This document shows, one piece after another, positions 41,842-49,084 of a stretch of 64,000 nt of DNA (its first letter is position 1; every line of letters starts with the position of its first letter). Origin of the DNA: an uncultured Bacteroidales bacterium (GTDB lineage: Bacteria; Bacteroidota; Bacteroidia; Bacteroidales; UBA932). The notes under the pieces are model-generated. The model had not been told where the DNA came from. It saw only the letters and a list, made by a program, of their open reading frames with translations, and did no database searches. Location: contig CALVDO010000001.1 in NCBI GenBank assembly GCA_944326355.1, positions 62,001 to 126,000 of the forward strand. Reading direction: 5' to 3'. A program made the position numbers and the translations under genes.

Positions 41842-42528
41842 ATGAAGATGAAGGAATTGTGTCAGGACGACAGGCCGAGGGAAAAGATGCTGTCAAAAGG
41901 GAAGGACAGCCTGAGCAATGCGGAGCTGCTTGCGATACTGCTGAGAACGGGGACCGGAGGACAGAACGCGGTGGAGACCGCCAGATCCCTGCTGCAGCTC
42001 GCCGGAGGCAGCCTTTCGGAGCTGTCCGGACTGTCCGTGGAAAGGATGTGCGGCATAGCAGGAATAGGAAGCGGGAAGGCCGCAACAATTGCGGCGGCAC
42101 TTGAACTCGGGAGAAGAGCCGGGGCGGAAAAGAGCGGCATCAGAAAAGTATCAGTGACCGATGCCGGGATGGTATGGCGGATGATGAGGCCCCAGATGAA
42201 AGAAATGCGCCACGAGGAGTGCTGGGTGATATACCTCAACAGGGCGAACTATGTCATGGCAAGGGAGAGGTTCAGCATCGGAGGGCTCGAGTCCACCGTT
42301 GTAGACGTGAAGATGATAGTCAGGACAGCGCTTGAGAAACTGGCGAGCGGGATAATCCTCGTCCATAACCACCCTTCCGGCAATCCTCTTCCCGGCTCGG
42401 CAGACATCAGGGTGACAGAAAGACTGAAGAAGGCTCTCGACACGTTCGACATATCGCTTGTAGACCATGTGATAGTCTGCGACGACAGATACTACAGTTT
42501 TGCAGACGAGGCGGTAAACATCCCGTGA
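41842..42528 (+). CDS. radC: RadC/JAB-domain protein
   Basis: 228 residues. An N-terminal UPF0758 helical part (PREKMLSKGKDSLSNAELLAILLRTG, with a helix-hairpin-helix MCGIAGIGSGKAATI) is followed by a JAB1/MPN-type domain with the metal motif HNHPSGNPLPGSAD (His-x-His-x10-Asp form) and upstream Glu in FSIGGLESTVVD. The family is named after radC but a role in DNA repair is disputed; metal-dependent hydrolase activity is unproven. ATG 41842 follows a purine-rich ribosome-binding site; a TTG at 41806 lies inside the duplicated leader and is rejected. Confidence 0.92.
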   Translation: MKMKELCQDDRPREKMLSKGKDSLSNAELLAILLRTGTGGQNAVETARSLLQLAGGSLSELSGLSVERMCGIAGIGSGKAATIAAALELGRRAGAEKSGIRKVSVTDAGMVWRMMRPQMKEMRHEECWVIYLNRANYVMARERFSIGGLESTVVDVKMIVRTALEKLASGIILVHNHPSGNPLPGSADIRVTERLKKALDTFDISLVDHVIVCDDRYYSFADEAVNIP

Positions 42529-42546
42529 GAAGAGAAGAGAAGAGAG
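42527..42546 (+). repeat. GAGAA pentanucleotide run after radC
   Basis: Four consecutive GAGAA-type units directly at the radC stop codon, followed by two GGACAGGACAG blocks (42547-42574). This simple-sequence stretch fills the space to the convergent beta-barrel gene. Confidence 0.75.
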
Positions 42547-42598
42547 GACAGGACAGGGGAAAGCGGACAGGACAGCCTCGGGCGGAAGCCCGGCAGCA

Positions 42599-43933
42599 TC
42601 ATCTGAAGGAGAATCTGAGACCGCATTCAAAGTTGAAGTTCAGGGGTCTGTCCTTGTAGACGTTTTCGATGCCGCTGCCATTGTCAATGAACCAGCTCAG
42701 GCCGGGCTCAGCATAGATGCCTATGTGGGGAGTGAAACTGAACTGAACCCCGGCTGCCGCATTCAGCGACCACTGCAGCTGCTTTTCCACGACGCTTCTG
42801 GACGATTCGCTGTCTGTGACTCCCCTGACGACATAGAAGATGTCGTCCCTGCCTGATATGCACTTTTCGAGCATTCCGCCCGCAGCCGCATAAATTCTCC
42901 AGCGTTCTTTCCCGTACAGGGTACAGCTCACCCTGAGCGGAATCCCTATATAATGAAGCCTCCTCTCGGTGAGGTAATGTCTGTCCTCGCTGCCTGCGGT
43001 AATGTCAGTGGCAAGAACCGAATAAGTGAGGCCGGTCCCGACGGTCCATCTCGGAGTGATGTCGAAACCGACGGTGACGCCGACTCTTACGGGCTGTCTG
43101 TGGCGGACGTCAGTCCCTACTTCATCAAGCCCGCTGTAAAGAGTGACGCTGCCGTCCGCCGCCTCGTCAGAACCTGTCACGATTTTGTAGACCTGGTCCT
43201 GTGTAAGTGTCACGGGTGAAGCAAAGAGAGATTCATAGCCGGAACTGCGGCCTGCAGATCCGGGAATGTTCGAGAAGAACAGATCTGTACTTATGATGCT
43301 TGAAAATTTACCTTCCGGACGTCTACCGACTCGTGATTCCTGCAAAAGATCGTCCGGCCATGCGTCTCTCTCACCCGCATCTGTCATTATATCATCGGGT
43401 TCCGCCTCTGCAGAAGTATCATTCCCTGAATCGGCGGAAACATAGTCGTCAAACCCGTCCGCGCCGGACGGAAGCGGCTGGCCCTGCGCTTGGGATGACA
43501 AGCACGAATCCTCCCCTACGGAAGAACGATGTGGCCGCAAAGGGTCCGCAAGAGGCTCGACATGATCCGGAAGAGGAGACAGGGCTGCCGCCATAAGGGG
43601 GGCTGAAGAGCCGGCAAGTACCTGAACACAGTCTGTCCCAGCCGAGGCCTGCACCTGCAAACCGGAGCTGTGCGGCTCAGACGGAACATGGGCCAGAGTC
43701 AGCACAAGAGCCAGAGCGGCCGCCGCCGAAGCGGAAAAAATCGCGATACGCGCCACTTTCCTCCGCCTGCCCTTCCTGAGATAGGGAAGACCGGCAATCT
43801 CCTCAGACGAGGAGATCTCCTCCCAGAGGCCTTCCGGCTCATCCATGCTGTACCCGCGCATCTTCTCGCGCAGGCCGCCGACCCAGTCGCCGTCATAGCC
43901 GGCCTGTCGGTCTCTTTCGCTCTCGTCATTCAT
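42599..43933 (-). CDS. Inner-membrane helix linked to outer-membrane beta-barrel domain, ECF sigma partner
   Basis: 444 residues. A cytoplasmic acidic head (about 1-60, with MRGYSMDEPEGLWEEISSSEE) is followed by a basic stop (GRRRKVAR) and one membrane helix (IAIFSASAAAALALVLTLAHV, about 63-83). A long low-complexity Ser/Asp/Pro region continues to ~200. The C-terminal ~190 residues are amphipathic strands of a PorT/OmpA-type barrel (RVGVTVGFDITPRWTVGTGL, SLNAAAGVQFSFTPHIGIYA, ending FNFECGLRFSFR). The gene directly follows an ECF sigma gene, so the head is placed where an anti-sigma domain would be. A trans-envelope sensor is an inference; similar proteins follow sigma genes in other Bacteroidota. 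Confidence 0.72.
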   Translation of the reverse strand: MNDESERDRQAGYDGDWVGGLREKMRGYSMDEPEGLWEEISSSEEIAGLPYLRKGRRRKVARIAIFSASAAAALALVLTLAHVPSEPHSSGLQVQASAGTDCVQVLAGSSAPLMAAALSPLPDHVEPLADPLRPHRSSVGEDSCLSSQAQGQPLPSGADGFDDYVSADSGNDTSAEAEPDDIMTDAGERDAWPDDLLQESRVGRRPEGKFSSIISTDLFFSNIPGSAGRSSGYESLFASPVTLTQDQVYKIVTGSDEAADGSVTLYSGLDEVGTDVRHRQPVRVGVTVGFDITPRWTVGTGLTYSVLATDITAGSEDRHYLTERRLHYIGIPLRVSCTLYGKERWRIYAAAGGMLEKCISGRDDIFYVVRGVTDSESSRSVVEKQLQWSLNAAAGVQFSFTPHIGIYAEPGLSWFIDNGSGIENVYKDRPLNFNFECGLRFSFR

Positions 43934-43966
43934 TGCGTGTGCTGCTTGTCATTCATTGCGTTTGCG
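43928..43966 (-). repeat. Near-tandem 14-bp duplication at the sigma/beta-barrel gene junction
   Basis: On the minus strand ACGCAATGAATGAC occurs twice, about ten bases apart. The first copy contains the sigma-factor stop (TGA within ATGAATGA); the second contains the start ATG of the beta-barrel gene at 43933. Confidence 0.85.
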
Positions 43967-44518
43967 ATATTCCCTTATCTTTGTCGCCAGCATCGCCTTG
44001 GCCCTGTGGAACTGCGACGCCGACGTCCCCTCGCTTATGCCCAGAAGAGCGGCTATCTCCTTATGGGACTTCTCCTCAAACACATACAGATTGAAAACAG
44101 TCCTGTAGCCCTGAGGAAGCCGACTTATCATATCTTGAATCACTGCCGCCGGAATCCCGTCAGCATCTGGCACCTCATCCGTTCCGGAGTCTGGAATCCC
44201 CACTACCTCCGCCGACAGAAACTTCTCGTCTCGCTTGAGAAACTTCAGGGTCTCATTGACCGTAATCCTCGTCATCCACGCCTTCACAGAGCCGTTTCCC
44301 CTGTATTCAAAGCGGTCCATCGAAGTAAAAATCTTCACGAAACTCGTCTGAAGAATGTCCTTGACATCGTCCCGGTCCGAGACATATCTGGAGACGACCG
44401 CCGTCAGATAGCCGGCATAACGGCGATACAGATCCGCCATTGCGGACCTGCTGCCTTTCAAGATAGAATATACCGTCTGCCGATCTCTGTCATTTGTCAT
44501 CGTCTGGGACGCATTCAA
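43949..44518 (-). CDS. ECF-type RNA polymerase sigma factor
   Basis: 189 residues. Region 2 is clear (YAGYLTAVVSRYVSDRDDVKDILQTSFVKIF, then NGSVKAWMTRITVNETLKFLKR) and region 4 has a helix-turn-helix (LPQGYRTVFNLYVFEEKSHKEIAALLGISEGTSASQFHRAKAML). The SHKEIA..L.ISEGT.. pattern is standard for Bacteroidota ECF sigmas. It lies between a NigD-like lipoprotein gene and the beta-barrel gene on the same strand (79 and 15 base gaps), so the three form an apparent operon. Targets are unknown; autoregulation is likely by analogy. Confidence 0.93.
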   Translation of the reverse strand: MNASQTMTNDRDRQTVYSILKGSRSAMADLYRRYAGYLTAVVSRYVSDRDDVKDILQTSFVKIFTSMDRFEYRGNGSVKAWMTRITVNETLKFLKRDEKFLSAEVVGIPDSGTDEVPDADGIPAAVIQDMISRLPQGYRTVFNLYVFEEKSHKEIAALLGISEGTSASQFHRAKAMLATKIREYRKRNE

Positions 44519-44597
44519 TTACCTTGCCACCCGAAAAGGTCCGCCGGCCGCCGTCATGCTCTCGGGCGAAGCCGCAAAATGCCCGTCTAAATGTCCG

Positions 44598-45350
44598 TCA
44601 GATGAGGTTGAGCGAAGGTACCGCTCCGGCACCGGAGCCCGCACCGTCGTTCACGCCGGAGCCGGCGGGCACATAGCTGAAGACGCGGGACATTTCAGTA
44701 CCAAAGGAATTCCACTTCAAGGTAATCTCAACAGACTCACCCTCAGGAAGATCGAGGGCCGAAAGCCTGAATGCCGCCACGCTCCACACACGGCCGCCTG
44801 TCAAGTCTCCGTCGGCATCATGCCTGAACTCAAGCTCATAAGGCTTTGACGGGTCAGGCTGAATCAGATTCACCTTGTGCTTCCTTCCGGAGCCGTCCGA
44901 ATAAGTCTCAAAGTGGATGGTAAAATACCCGTCCTCTATCACTGTCATCCAGCTGCCCACCACAATGTCGAGAGGATCATTCCCATACTCCGCGTCCAGA
45001 TCAGTGACATCATCCGGCACCTGCACCATGTCTTTGGTGAGAATGTCACTGTACCAGTTGAGATTCACGGCCGCGTCATACTCTCCGGCGTCAGCGTCCG
45101 TCTCCGAATAATTGACGAAGGCCCTTGTCTCCTCGTCATACGGACAGTCGCTCACATTGGTCGCGAAGAGAGTGGTCTCGTCATTGAGCTGCATATAGAA
45201 GCCGCCGTCAGCCAGAGGCTTGAAAGTGACGATGGCATTCGGAGAATATTGGCTATAGTCATACCCGTCGTCATTCAGACAGGACTGGGACATGAGCGCC
45301 GCTGCCGCCAATGCGGCAAAGGGCGCGATTCCGCTGATGATACGCTTCAT
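44598..45350 (-). CDS. NigD-like lipoprotein
   Basis: About 250 residues from ATG 45350. A lipoprotein signal ends in MSQSC (Cys near residue 24), followed by LNDDGYDYSQYSPNAIVTFKPL, the acidic opening typical of NigD-like proteins. The rest is strand-rich, with an OB-fold-like first half (FYMQLNDETTLFATNV) and a second half with FTIHFETYSDGSGRKHKVNL and VWSVAAFRLSALDLPEGESVEITLKW. NigD-family proteins are common in Bacteroidales; the founding gene is linked to bacteriocin immunity but most members have unknown roles. The last residues are Gly/Ala/Ser-rich. Further ATGs lie at 45362, 45372 and 45382, created by a 10-bp repeat; 45362 is in frame. Confidence 0.72.
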   Translation of the reverse strand: MKRIISGIAPFAALAAAALMSQSCLNDDGYDYSQYSPNAIVTFKPLADGGFYMQLNDETTLFATNVSDCPYDEETRAFVNYSETDADAGEYDAAVNLNWYSDILTKDMVQVPDDVTDLDAEYGNDPLDIVVGSWMTVIEDGYFTIHFETYSDGSGRKHKVNLIQPDPSKPYELEFRHDADGDLTGGRVWSVAAFRLSALDLPEGESVEITLKWNSFGTEMSRVFSYVPAGSGVNDGAGSGAGAVPSLNLI

Positions 45351-45352
45351 TT

Positions 45353-45382
45353 TTCCAGTCATTTTGAATCATTTTGAGTCAT
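45353..45382 (-). repeat. Three 10-bp tandem repeats, each with an ATG, before the NigD-like gene
   Basis: On the minus strand ATGACTCAAA, ATGATTCAAA and ATGACTGGAA follow each other, placing ATG codons at 45382, 45372 and 45362, two bases ahead of the probable true start at 45350. A 10-base spacing puts the three ATGs in three different frames. Confidence 0.9.
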
Positions 45383-45507
45383 TTCAATCCGTCCTTCGGG
45401 AAAGCCGCCGGACAGGACATCGCATCCGCCGGAAATCCGTCCGCTTTCCTGAGTACTCTGTTGTTTAAACGCAGGAGATGACAAATCTTGCATCAGAAAA
45501 CGTTTTT

Positions 45508-45538
45508 TTTGAATCCGGAAAATTTAAAAGTATCTTTG
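45508..45538 (+). promoter_or_regulatory. Promoter of upp (TTTG-N19-TATCTTTG)
   Basis: TTTG at 45508-45511 and TATCTTTG at 45531-45538 are separated by 19 bases, a full consensus match. The leader to the ATG at 45605 would be about 60 bases. The rest of the 254-base space back to the NigD-like gene shows no gene. Confidence 0.85.
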
Positions 45539-45604
45539 CAGAACCGGCCGAATCACGAAGCCGGCAAGGCGACAATCGGGAACTCACTCAGAAACAGTCT
45601 GATC

Positions 45605-46258
45605 ATGAAAATCATCAATCTCGGCGAAAAGAATTCCGTACTCAACACGTTCGTGTCCCAGATGAGAGACAAGGACATTCAGAAAGACCCAATGAGGTTT
45701 CGCAGAAATCTTGAAAGGGTCGGAGAAATCTTCGCCTACGAAATCAGCGGTGAACTTGAGTATTCACGCAAACAGGTGCGCACGCCGCTCGGAATCGCAG
45801 AGATCCCGACACATGACGACAAACTCGTGATCGCCACCATTCTCAGGGCAGGACTTCCTCTGCATCAAGGACTTCTGAATTTTTTTGACGACGCGCAGAA
45901 CGCCTTTGTCGCAGCCTACCGCAAATACGACAAGGGGGATGACTTCCACATCAACATAGAGTACGCAAGCTCTCCGGACCTGACCGGAAAGACTCTGATT
46001 CTCGCGGACACGATGCTCGCGACCGGAGCTTCGCTTGAAATAACCTACAACAGGCTGCGCGAATACGGAGAGCCCCGGCACACTCATCTCGTGTGCCCGA
46101 TTTCAAGCGTCTATGCCGTCGACTACCTCAAGGGGCATCTTCCGTCCGACAGCGTCACGCTCTGGGTGGCCGCGATGGATGAAGAGCTCACGACACATTC
46201 CTATATAGTCCCGGGGCTCGGGGACGCCGGCGATCTTGCCTACGGAGACAAGCTCTGA
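45605..46258 (+). CDS. upp: Uracil phosphoribosyltransferase
   Basis: 217 residues. The PRPP-binding motif is LTGKTLILADTMLATGASLEITYNRL, preceded by the hood segment ATILRAGLPLHQGLLNFFDDA; the end PGLGDAGDLAYGDKL carries the uracil-binding residues of Upp. It salvages uracil to UMP. ATG 45605 (MKIINLGEKNSVLN) is chosen because it matches the family start and follows the promoter; an in-frame codon at 45488 lies upstream of the promoter and is rejected. Confidence 0.95.
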   Translation: MKIINLGEKNSVLNTFVSQMRDKDIQKDPMRFRRNLERVGEIFAYEISGELEYSRKQVRTPLGIAEIPTHDDKLVIATILRAGLPLHQGLLNFFDDAQNAFVAAYRKYDKGDDFHINIEYASSPDLTGKTLILADTMLATGASLEITYNRLREYGEPRHTHLVCPISSVYAVDYLKGHLPSDSVTLWVAAMDEELTTHSYIVPGLGDAGDLAYGDKL

Positions 46259-46278
46259 CCGCGCCGGTCCGGCTCCTG

Positions 46279-47691
46279 TCACAATTCCTTGCGGAGACGG
46301 GCTTTCGGGATGTTGAGCTGATCGCGGTATTTGGCGATGGTCCTGCGGGCAACCTTATAGCCTCTTCTGTTCATCTCCTCTACGAGCTGGTCGTCAGTGA
46401 GAGGCCTGTGTTTGTCCTCGGCGTCCACACACTCCTGAAGAGCCTTCTTGATCTCTCTTGTGGACACCTCCTCGCCATCCTGATTCTCAAGACCTTCAGA
46501 GAAGAAATACTTGAGAGAGTAGATTCCGAATGGAGTCTCTATGTACTTGCTGTTGACAACTCTTGAAATTGTGGAGATGTCAAAGCCGGTCTTTTCTGCG
46601 ATATCCTTGAGCACCATCGGCTTCAGATGAGCCTCGTCGCCATCGGTGAAATATTCCTTCTGATAGTCGATTATGGCCTTCATTGTGCTTTCAAGCGTAT
46701 TATGCCTCTGCTTGATGGCCTCGACGAACCACTTGGCCGAATCCAGCTTCTTCTTGACGAACGTGGCGGCCTCGCGCTTCTCCCGCTCCGACGAATTTGC
46801 AGCCTCGAGAAGGATGTTGGCGTACTTCTTATTGACGCGCAGCTCCGGAATGGAGAACCTCGGCATGGTGAGCTTCAGCTCCCCGTCCTCGAGAGTGAGC
46901 ACAAAGTCCGGCACAATCTGCTGCGCCTGATCGTTGTAGGAATCGTCTATCTGCCCTCCCGGAGACGGGTTGAGCTTGAGAATCTTGGACATTGCGGCCT
47001 TCATCTCGGACTCGCTGATGCCCATGCGGGACATTATCTTCTGGAAATGCTTGTTGGTGAACTCAGAAAAATAGTCTTTCAGGATCTTTTCGGCGTTGTC
47101 GACCTCGGGAGTATGCTTCATATTGCGTATCTGCAGAAGAAGACACTCCCTCAGGTCTCTCGCGCCCACTCCGGCAGGCTCGAACTCCTGAATGACATGG
47201 AGCATGTCGGTCACCTCCTTCTCATCGGTCTCAATCCCGGCCCTGAAGGCTATGTCGTCCACAAGGCTCGAGATGTCACGCCTGAGATAGCCGTCATCGT
47301 CGAGGCTGCCTATGATGAACGCGGCCACTGAATGCTGGTGCTCGGTCAGGTTTCTGAAGCCGAGCTGATCCATGAGGCTCTGCGTGAAGCTCTGCTTCAC
47401 TGAAAAGGTGTTGTACTGCGGCCTCTCGTCCTTGCCGTAATTGTTGACGCGAAGCTTGTAGCTCGGGATTGAGTCATCTTCCTTGTAGTCGGAGAGGGAG
47501 ACCTCCCTCGGCCCGTCTTCCGACTCCTCCGATTCCTTGGCTACGCTCTCATCCAGAACAGGATTCTCCTCCAGTTCCTTCCTAATGCGCTGCTCCAGCT
47601 CCTGCGTGGGGAGCTCTATCAGCTTTATCGTCTGGATCTGCAGAGGAGACAGCTTCTGAGTCTGCTTGAGTTCAAGTCCTTGTTTCAGCAT
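46279..47691 (-). CDS. rpoN: RNA polymerase sigma-54 factor
   Basis: 470 residues. Region I is Gln/Leu-rich (LKQTQKLSPLQIQTIKLIELPTQELEQRIR), an acidic region II follows (KESEESEDG), then the core-binding domain, a helix-turn-helix (LKDIAEKTGFDISTISRVVNSKYIETPFGIYSLKYFF) and the RpoN box ARRTIAKYRDQLNIP near the end. Sigma-54 needs AAA+ activators to open promoters; none is encoded in this window. It is the last gene of a minus-strand set with a SPOR protein and a LEA-like lipoprotein. Confidence 0.96.
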   Translation of the reverse strand: MLKQGLELKQTQKLSPLQIQTIKLIELPTQELEQRIRKELEENPVLDESVAKESEESEDGPREVSLSDYKEDDSIPSYKLRVNNYGKDERPQYNTFSVKQSFTQSLMDQLGFRNLTEHQHSVAAFIIGSLDDDGYLRRDISSLVDDIAFRAGIETDEKEVTDMLHVIQEFEPAGVGARDLRECLLLQIRNMKHTPEVDNAEKILKDYFSEFTNKHFQKIMSRMGISESEMKAAMSKILKLNPSPGGQIDDSYNDQAQQIVPDFVLTLEDGELKLTMPRFSIPELRVNKKYANILLEAANSSEREKREAATFVKKKLDSAKWFVEAIKQRHNTLESTMKAIIDYQKEYFTDGDEAHLKPMVLKDIAEKTGFDISTISRVVNSKYIETPFGIYSLKYFFSEGLENQDGEEVSTREIKKALQECVDAEDKHRPLTDDQLVEEMNRRGYKVARRTIAKYRDQLNIPKARLRKEL

Positions 47692-47723
47692 GGCGTGAAA
47701 TTTAAGAGTCAGTCGGTTAAGTT

Positions 47724-48416
47724 TCAGGCCGTCACTTCTTCAGGGAGCCGGTACAGGATCTTGACCGTATCCGCCTCGACCGCATTGTGCCTGTCGACCG
47801 CAGGATAGCATATCGACTTCTCCTTCACTATGAAGGCGGACGGAAACTCCCCTCGGATCTGCTGGAGCAGCTGCATCGCCTCGGACTTGGAACGGAAATC
47901 CCCCGCCGTAACCTTAAAATATGGATTGACGTAGCTTCTGTACACCGGGACGTCGGGATGCGAGATCATGAACTGCCTCATTATCTTCTCGGACTCGTCT
48001 CGGGCCGTCTGCCTGTTGTCGAAGAAGATGCGCACCCTGTATCCGCTTATGCTCCTCGCCCTGTTGCTCTCGAAGTGCGCGTCCATCGCCCTCCTTATCT
48101 CCTCGGACTGGCGGACCGTCACTTCAGCCGGAGCGTCATGCCCGGACGGCATCTCGTCAAAGACGTTCCTCCCGACCAGAAGAGTGTCTGCCGCCGGAGC
48201 GAACACATACAGGACCGTATCCTTCAAGGCATAGCCTTCCGGAACCACATACGCGCCGGAGGAATCCCTCGCCGGGAACATCGACACCGAGTCTTCCGGC
48301 TGCGAGCCGGGGGCAGGGATGAAGCCCTCTGCCGGCCTTTCCTGCGCAAGCGTCTCCGTCAGCATTAACAATGAAGACAATATGAGCGTGAAAAAAAACT
48401 TTCCTTTCATTTCCAT
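47724..48416 (-). CDS. SPOR-domain envelope protein
   Basis: About 230 residues from ATG 48416 (or 48410). A signal peptide (MKGKFFFTLILSSLLMLTETLAQ) is followed by a Pro/Ser-rich segment and a C-terminal SPOR-like domain (ISGYRVRIFFDNRQTARDE, then YFKVTAGDFRSKSEAMQLLQQI and FPSAFIVKE). SPOR domains bind denuded peptidoglycan glycan strands at division sites, which suits a window rich in wall genes. A longer reading frame to 48509 would overlap the upstream lipoprotein gene and lacks a signal peptide at its start, so it is rejected. It precedes rpoN by 32 bases. Confidence 0.82.
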   Translation of the reverse strand: MEMKGKFFFTLILSSLLMLTETLAQERPAEGFIPAPGSQPEDSVSMFPARDSSGAYVVPEGYALKDTVLYVFAPAADTLLVGRNVFDEMPSGHDAPAEVTVRQSEEIRRAMDAHFESNRARSISGYRVRIFFDNRQTARDESEKIMRQFMISHPDVPVYRSYVNPYFKVTAGDFRSKSEAMQLLQQIRGEFPSAFIVKEKSICYPAVDRHNAVEADTVKILYRLPEEVTA

Positions 48417-48465
48417 CCGTTTGAATTTTTCATCAGACTTGTTTCGGCGGCCGGCCATCGGCAGC

Positions 48466-48981
48466 CTACAGGAACAGCGGGGGCAGGTCAGGCATCTGAA
48501 GAGAATCACTGCCGCTGAAGAAGGACGACAGCGGCACGTCCTCGAGGCTGAACCGTCTGGATGCGCCTCCCTTTATCTTCACCTTCAGAGAGATATCCGT
48601 AGTGACTTTGGAGAGATCGGCATTTCTGAGGAGCGGGACAAGCTGAAGCGGCTGTACCGAAGGGGAGAGAGTGAACACACCGGTGACGGGATACTCTTCC
48701 CTGCTGCGTCTGTTCAGCGTGACGGGGTCGACCGTGAAGGTGCCCACCTCATCTCCGCCGATACGGACCGTGCCCCGGACATCGGACAGAGTCATGCCCA
48801 CGGAGGGATTGTCCACTCCGAGCATGACATTGGCCACAACCGACCTGAGCCCGCGGAGCGAGACCGACTCAACTCCGCACGACACGATCCTCACGTCCTT
48901 TATCCCGGAACAGCTCTGAATGAGCGAAAGTGCCGCAAGCAGCACAATGAAAAGCCATGTTCTCCCTTTTGAATCTGCCAT
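48466..48981 (-). CDS. LEA14-like lipoprotein
   Basis: 171 residues. A lipoprotein signal (TWLFIVLLAALSLIQSC) leads to a small beta-sandwich with the LEA type 2 pattern: VESVSLRGLRSVVANVMLGVDNPSVGMTL (Asn-Pro after a hydrophobic strand), then a second strand pair and DISLKVKIKGG near the end. LEA14-like WHy domains occur in many bacterial lipoproteins with unknown function. It starts the LEA-SPOR-rpoN set and has a promoter box 20 bases upstream. Confidence 0.72.
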   Translation of the reverse strand: MADSKGRTWLFIVLLAALSLIQSCSGIKDVRIVSCGVESVSLRGLRSVVANVMLGVDNPSVGMTLSDVRGTVRIGGDEVGTFTVDPVTLNRRSREEYPVTGVFTLSPSVQPLQLVPLLRNADLSKVTTDISLKVKIKGGASRRFSLEDVPLSSFFSGSDSLQMPDLPPLFL

Positions 48982-48993
48982 ATCAACTGTTAC

Positions 48994-49008
48994 ATCTTTG
49001 CAAAGATA
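48994..49008 (-). promoter_or_regulatory. -7 box of the LEA-SPOR-rpoN set within a 14-bp palindrome
   Basis: Minus-strand TATCTTTG (49008-49001) matches TAnnTTTG. It forms part of the perfect palindrome ATCTTTGCAAAGAT (48994-49007). A clear -33 TTTG is missing. Confidence 0.5.
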
Positions 49009-49033
49009 ATAAAAGAAATCAGATTAAAAACCT

Positions 49034-49041
49034 TATATTTG
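49034..49041 (+). promoter_or_regulatory. Bacteroidota -7 box for miaB-cls
   Basis: TATATTTG matches TAnnTTTG, with the expected start of transcription near 49048 and the miaB ATG at 49085. The -33 region is A-rich without TTTG. Confidence 0.5.
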
Positions 49042-49084
49042 CGTTCCCCAACAGACACCCTACCCAAAAGGAAACCCACTCTAC

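Noticed and set aside
42573-42598. CGGGC-GGAA-GCCCG hairpin between radC and the beta-barrel gene as a terminator
   Set aside because: Five-base stem without a T-run on either strand; possible but not supportable.
48417-48509. N-terminal extension of the SPOR-domain protein to an ATG at 48509
   Set aside because: It would overlap the LEA-like gene, encode a Cys/Arg-rich head and bury the signal peptide.
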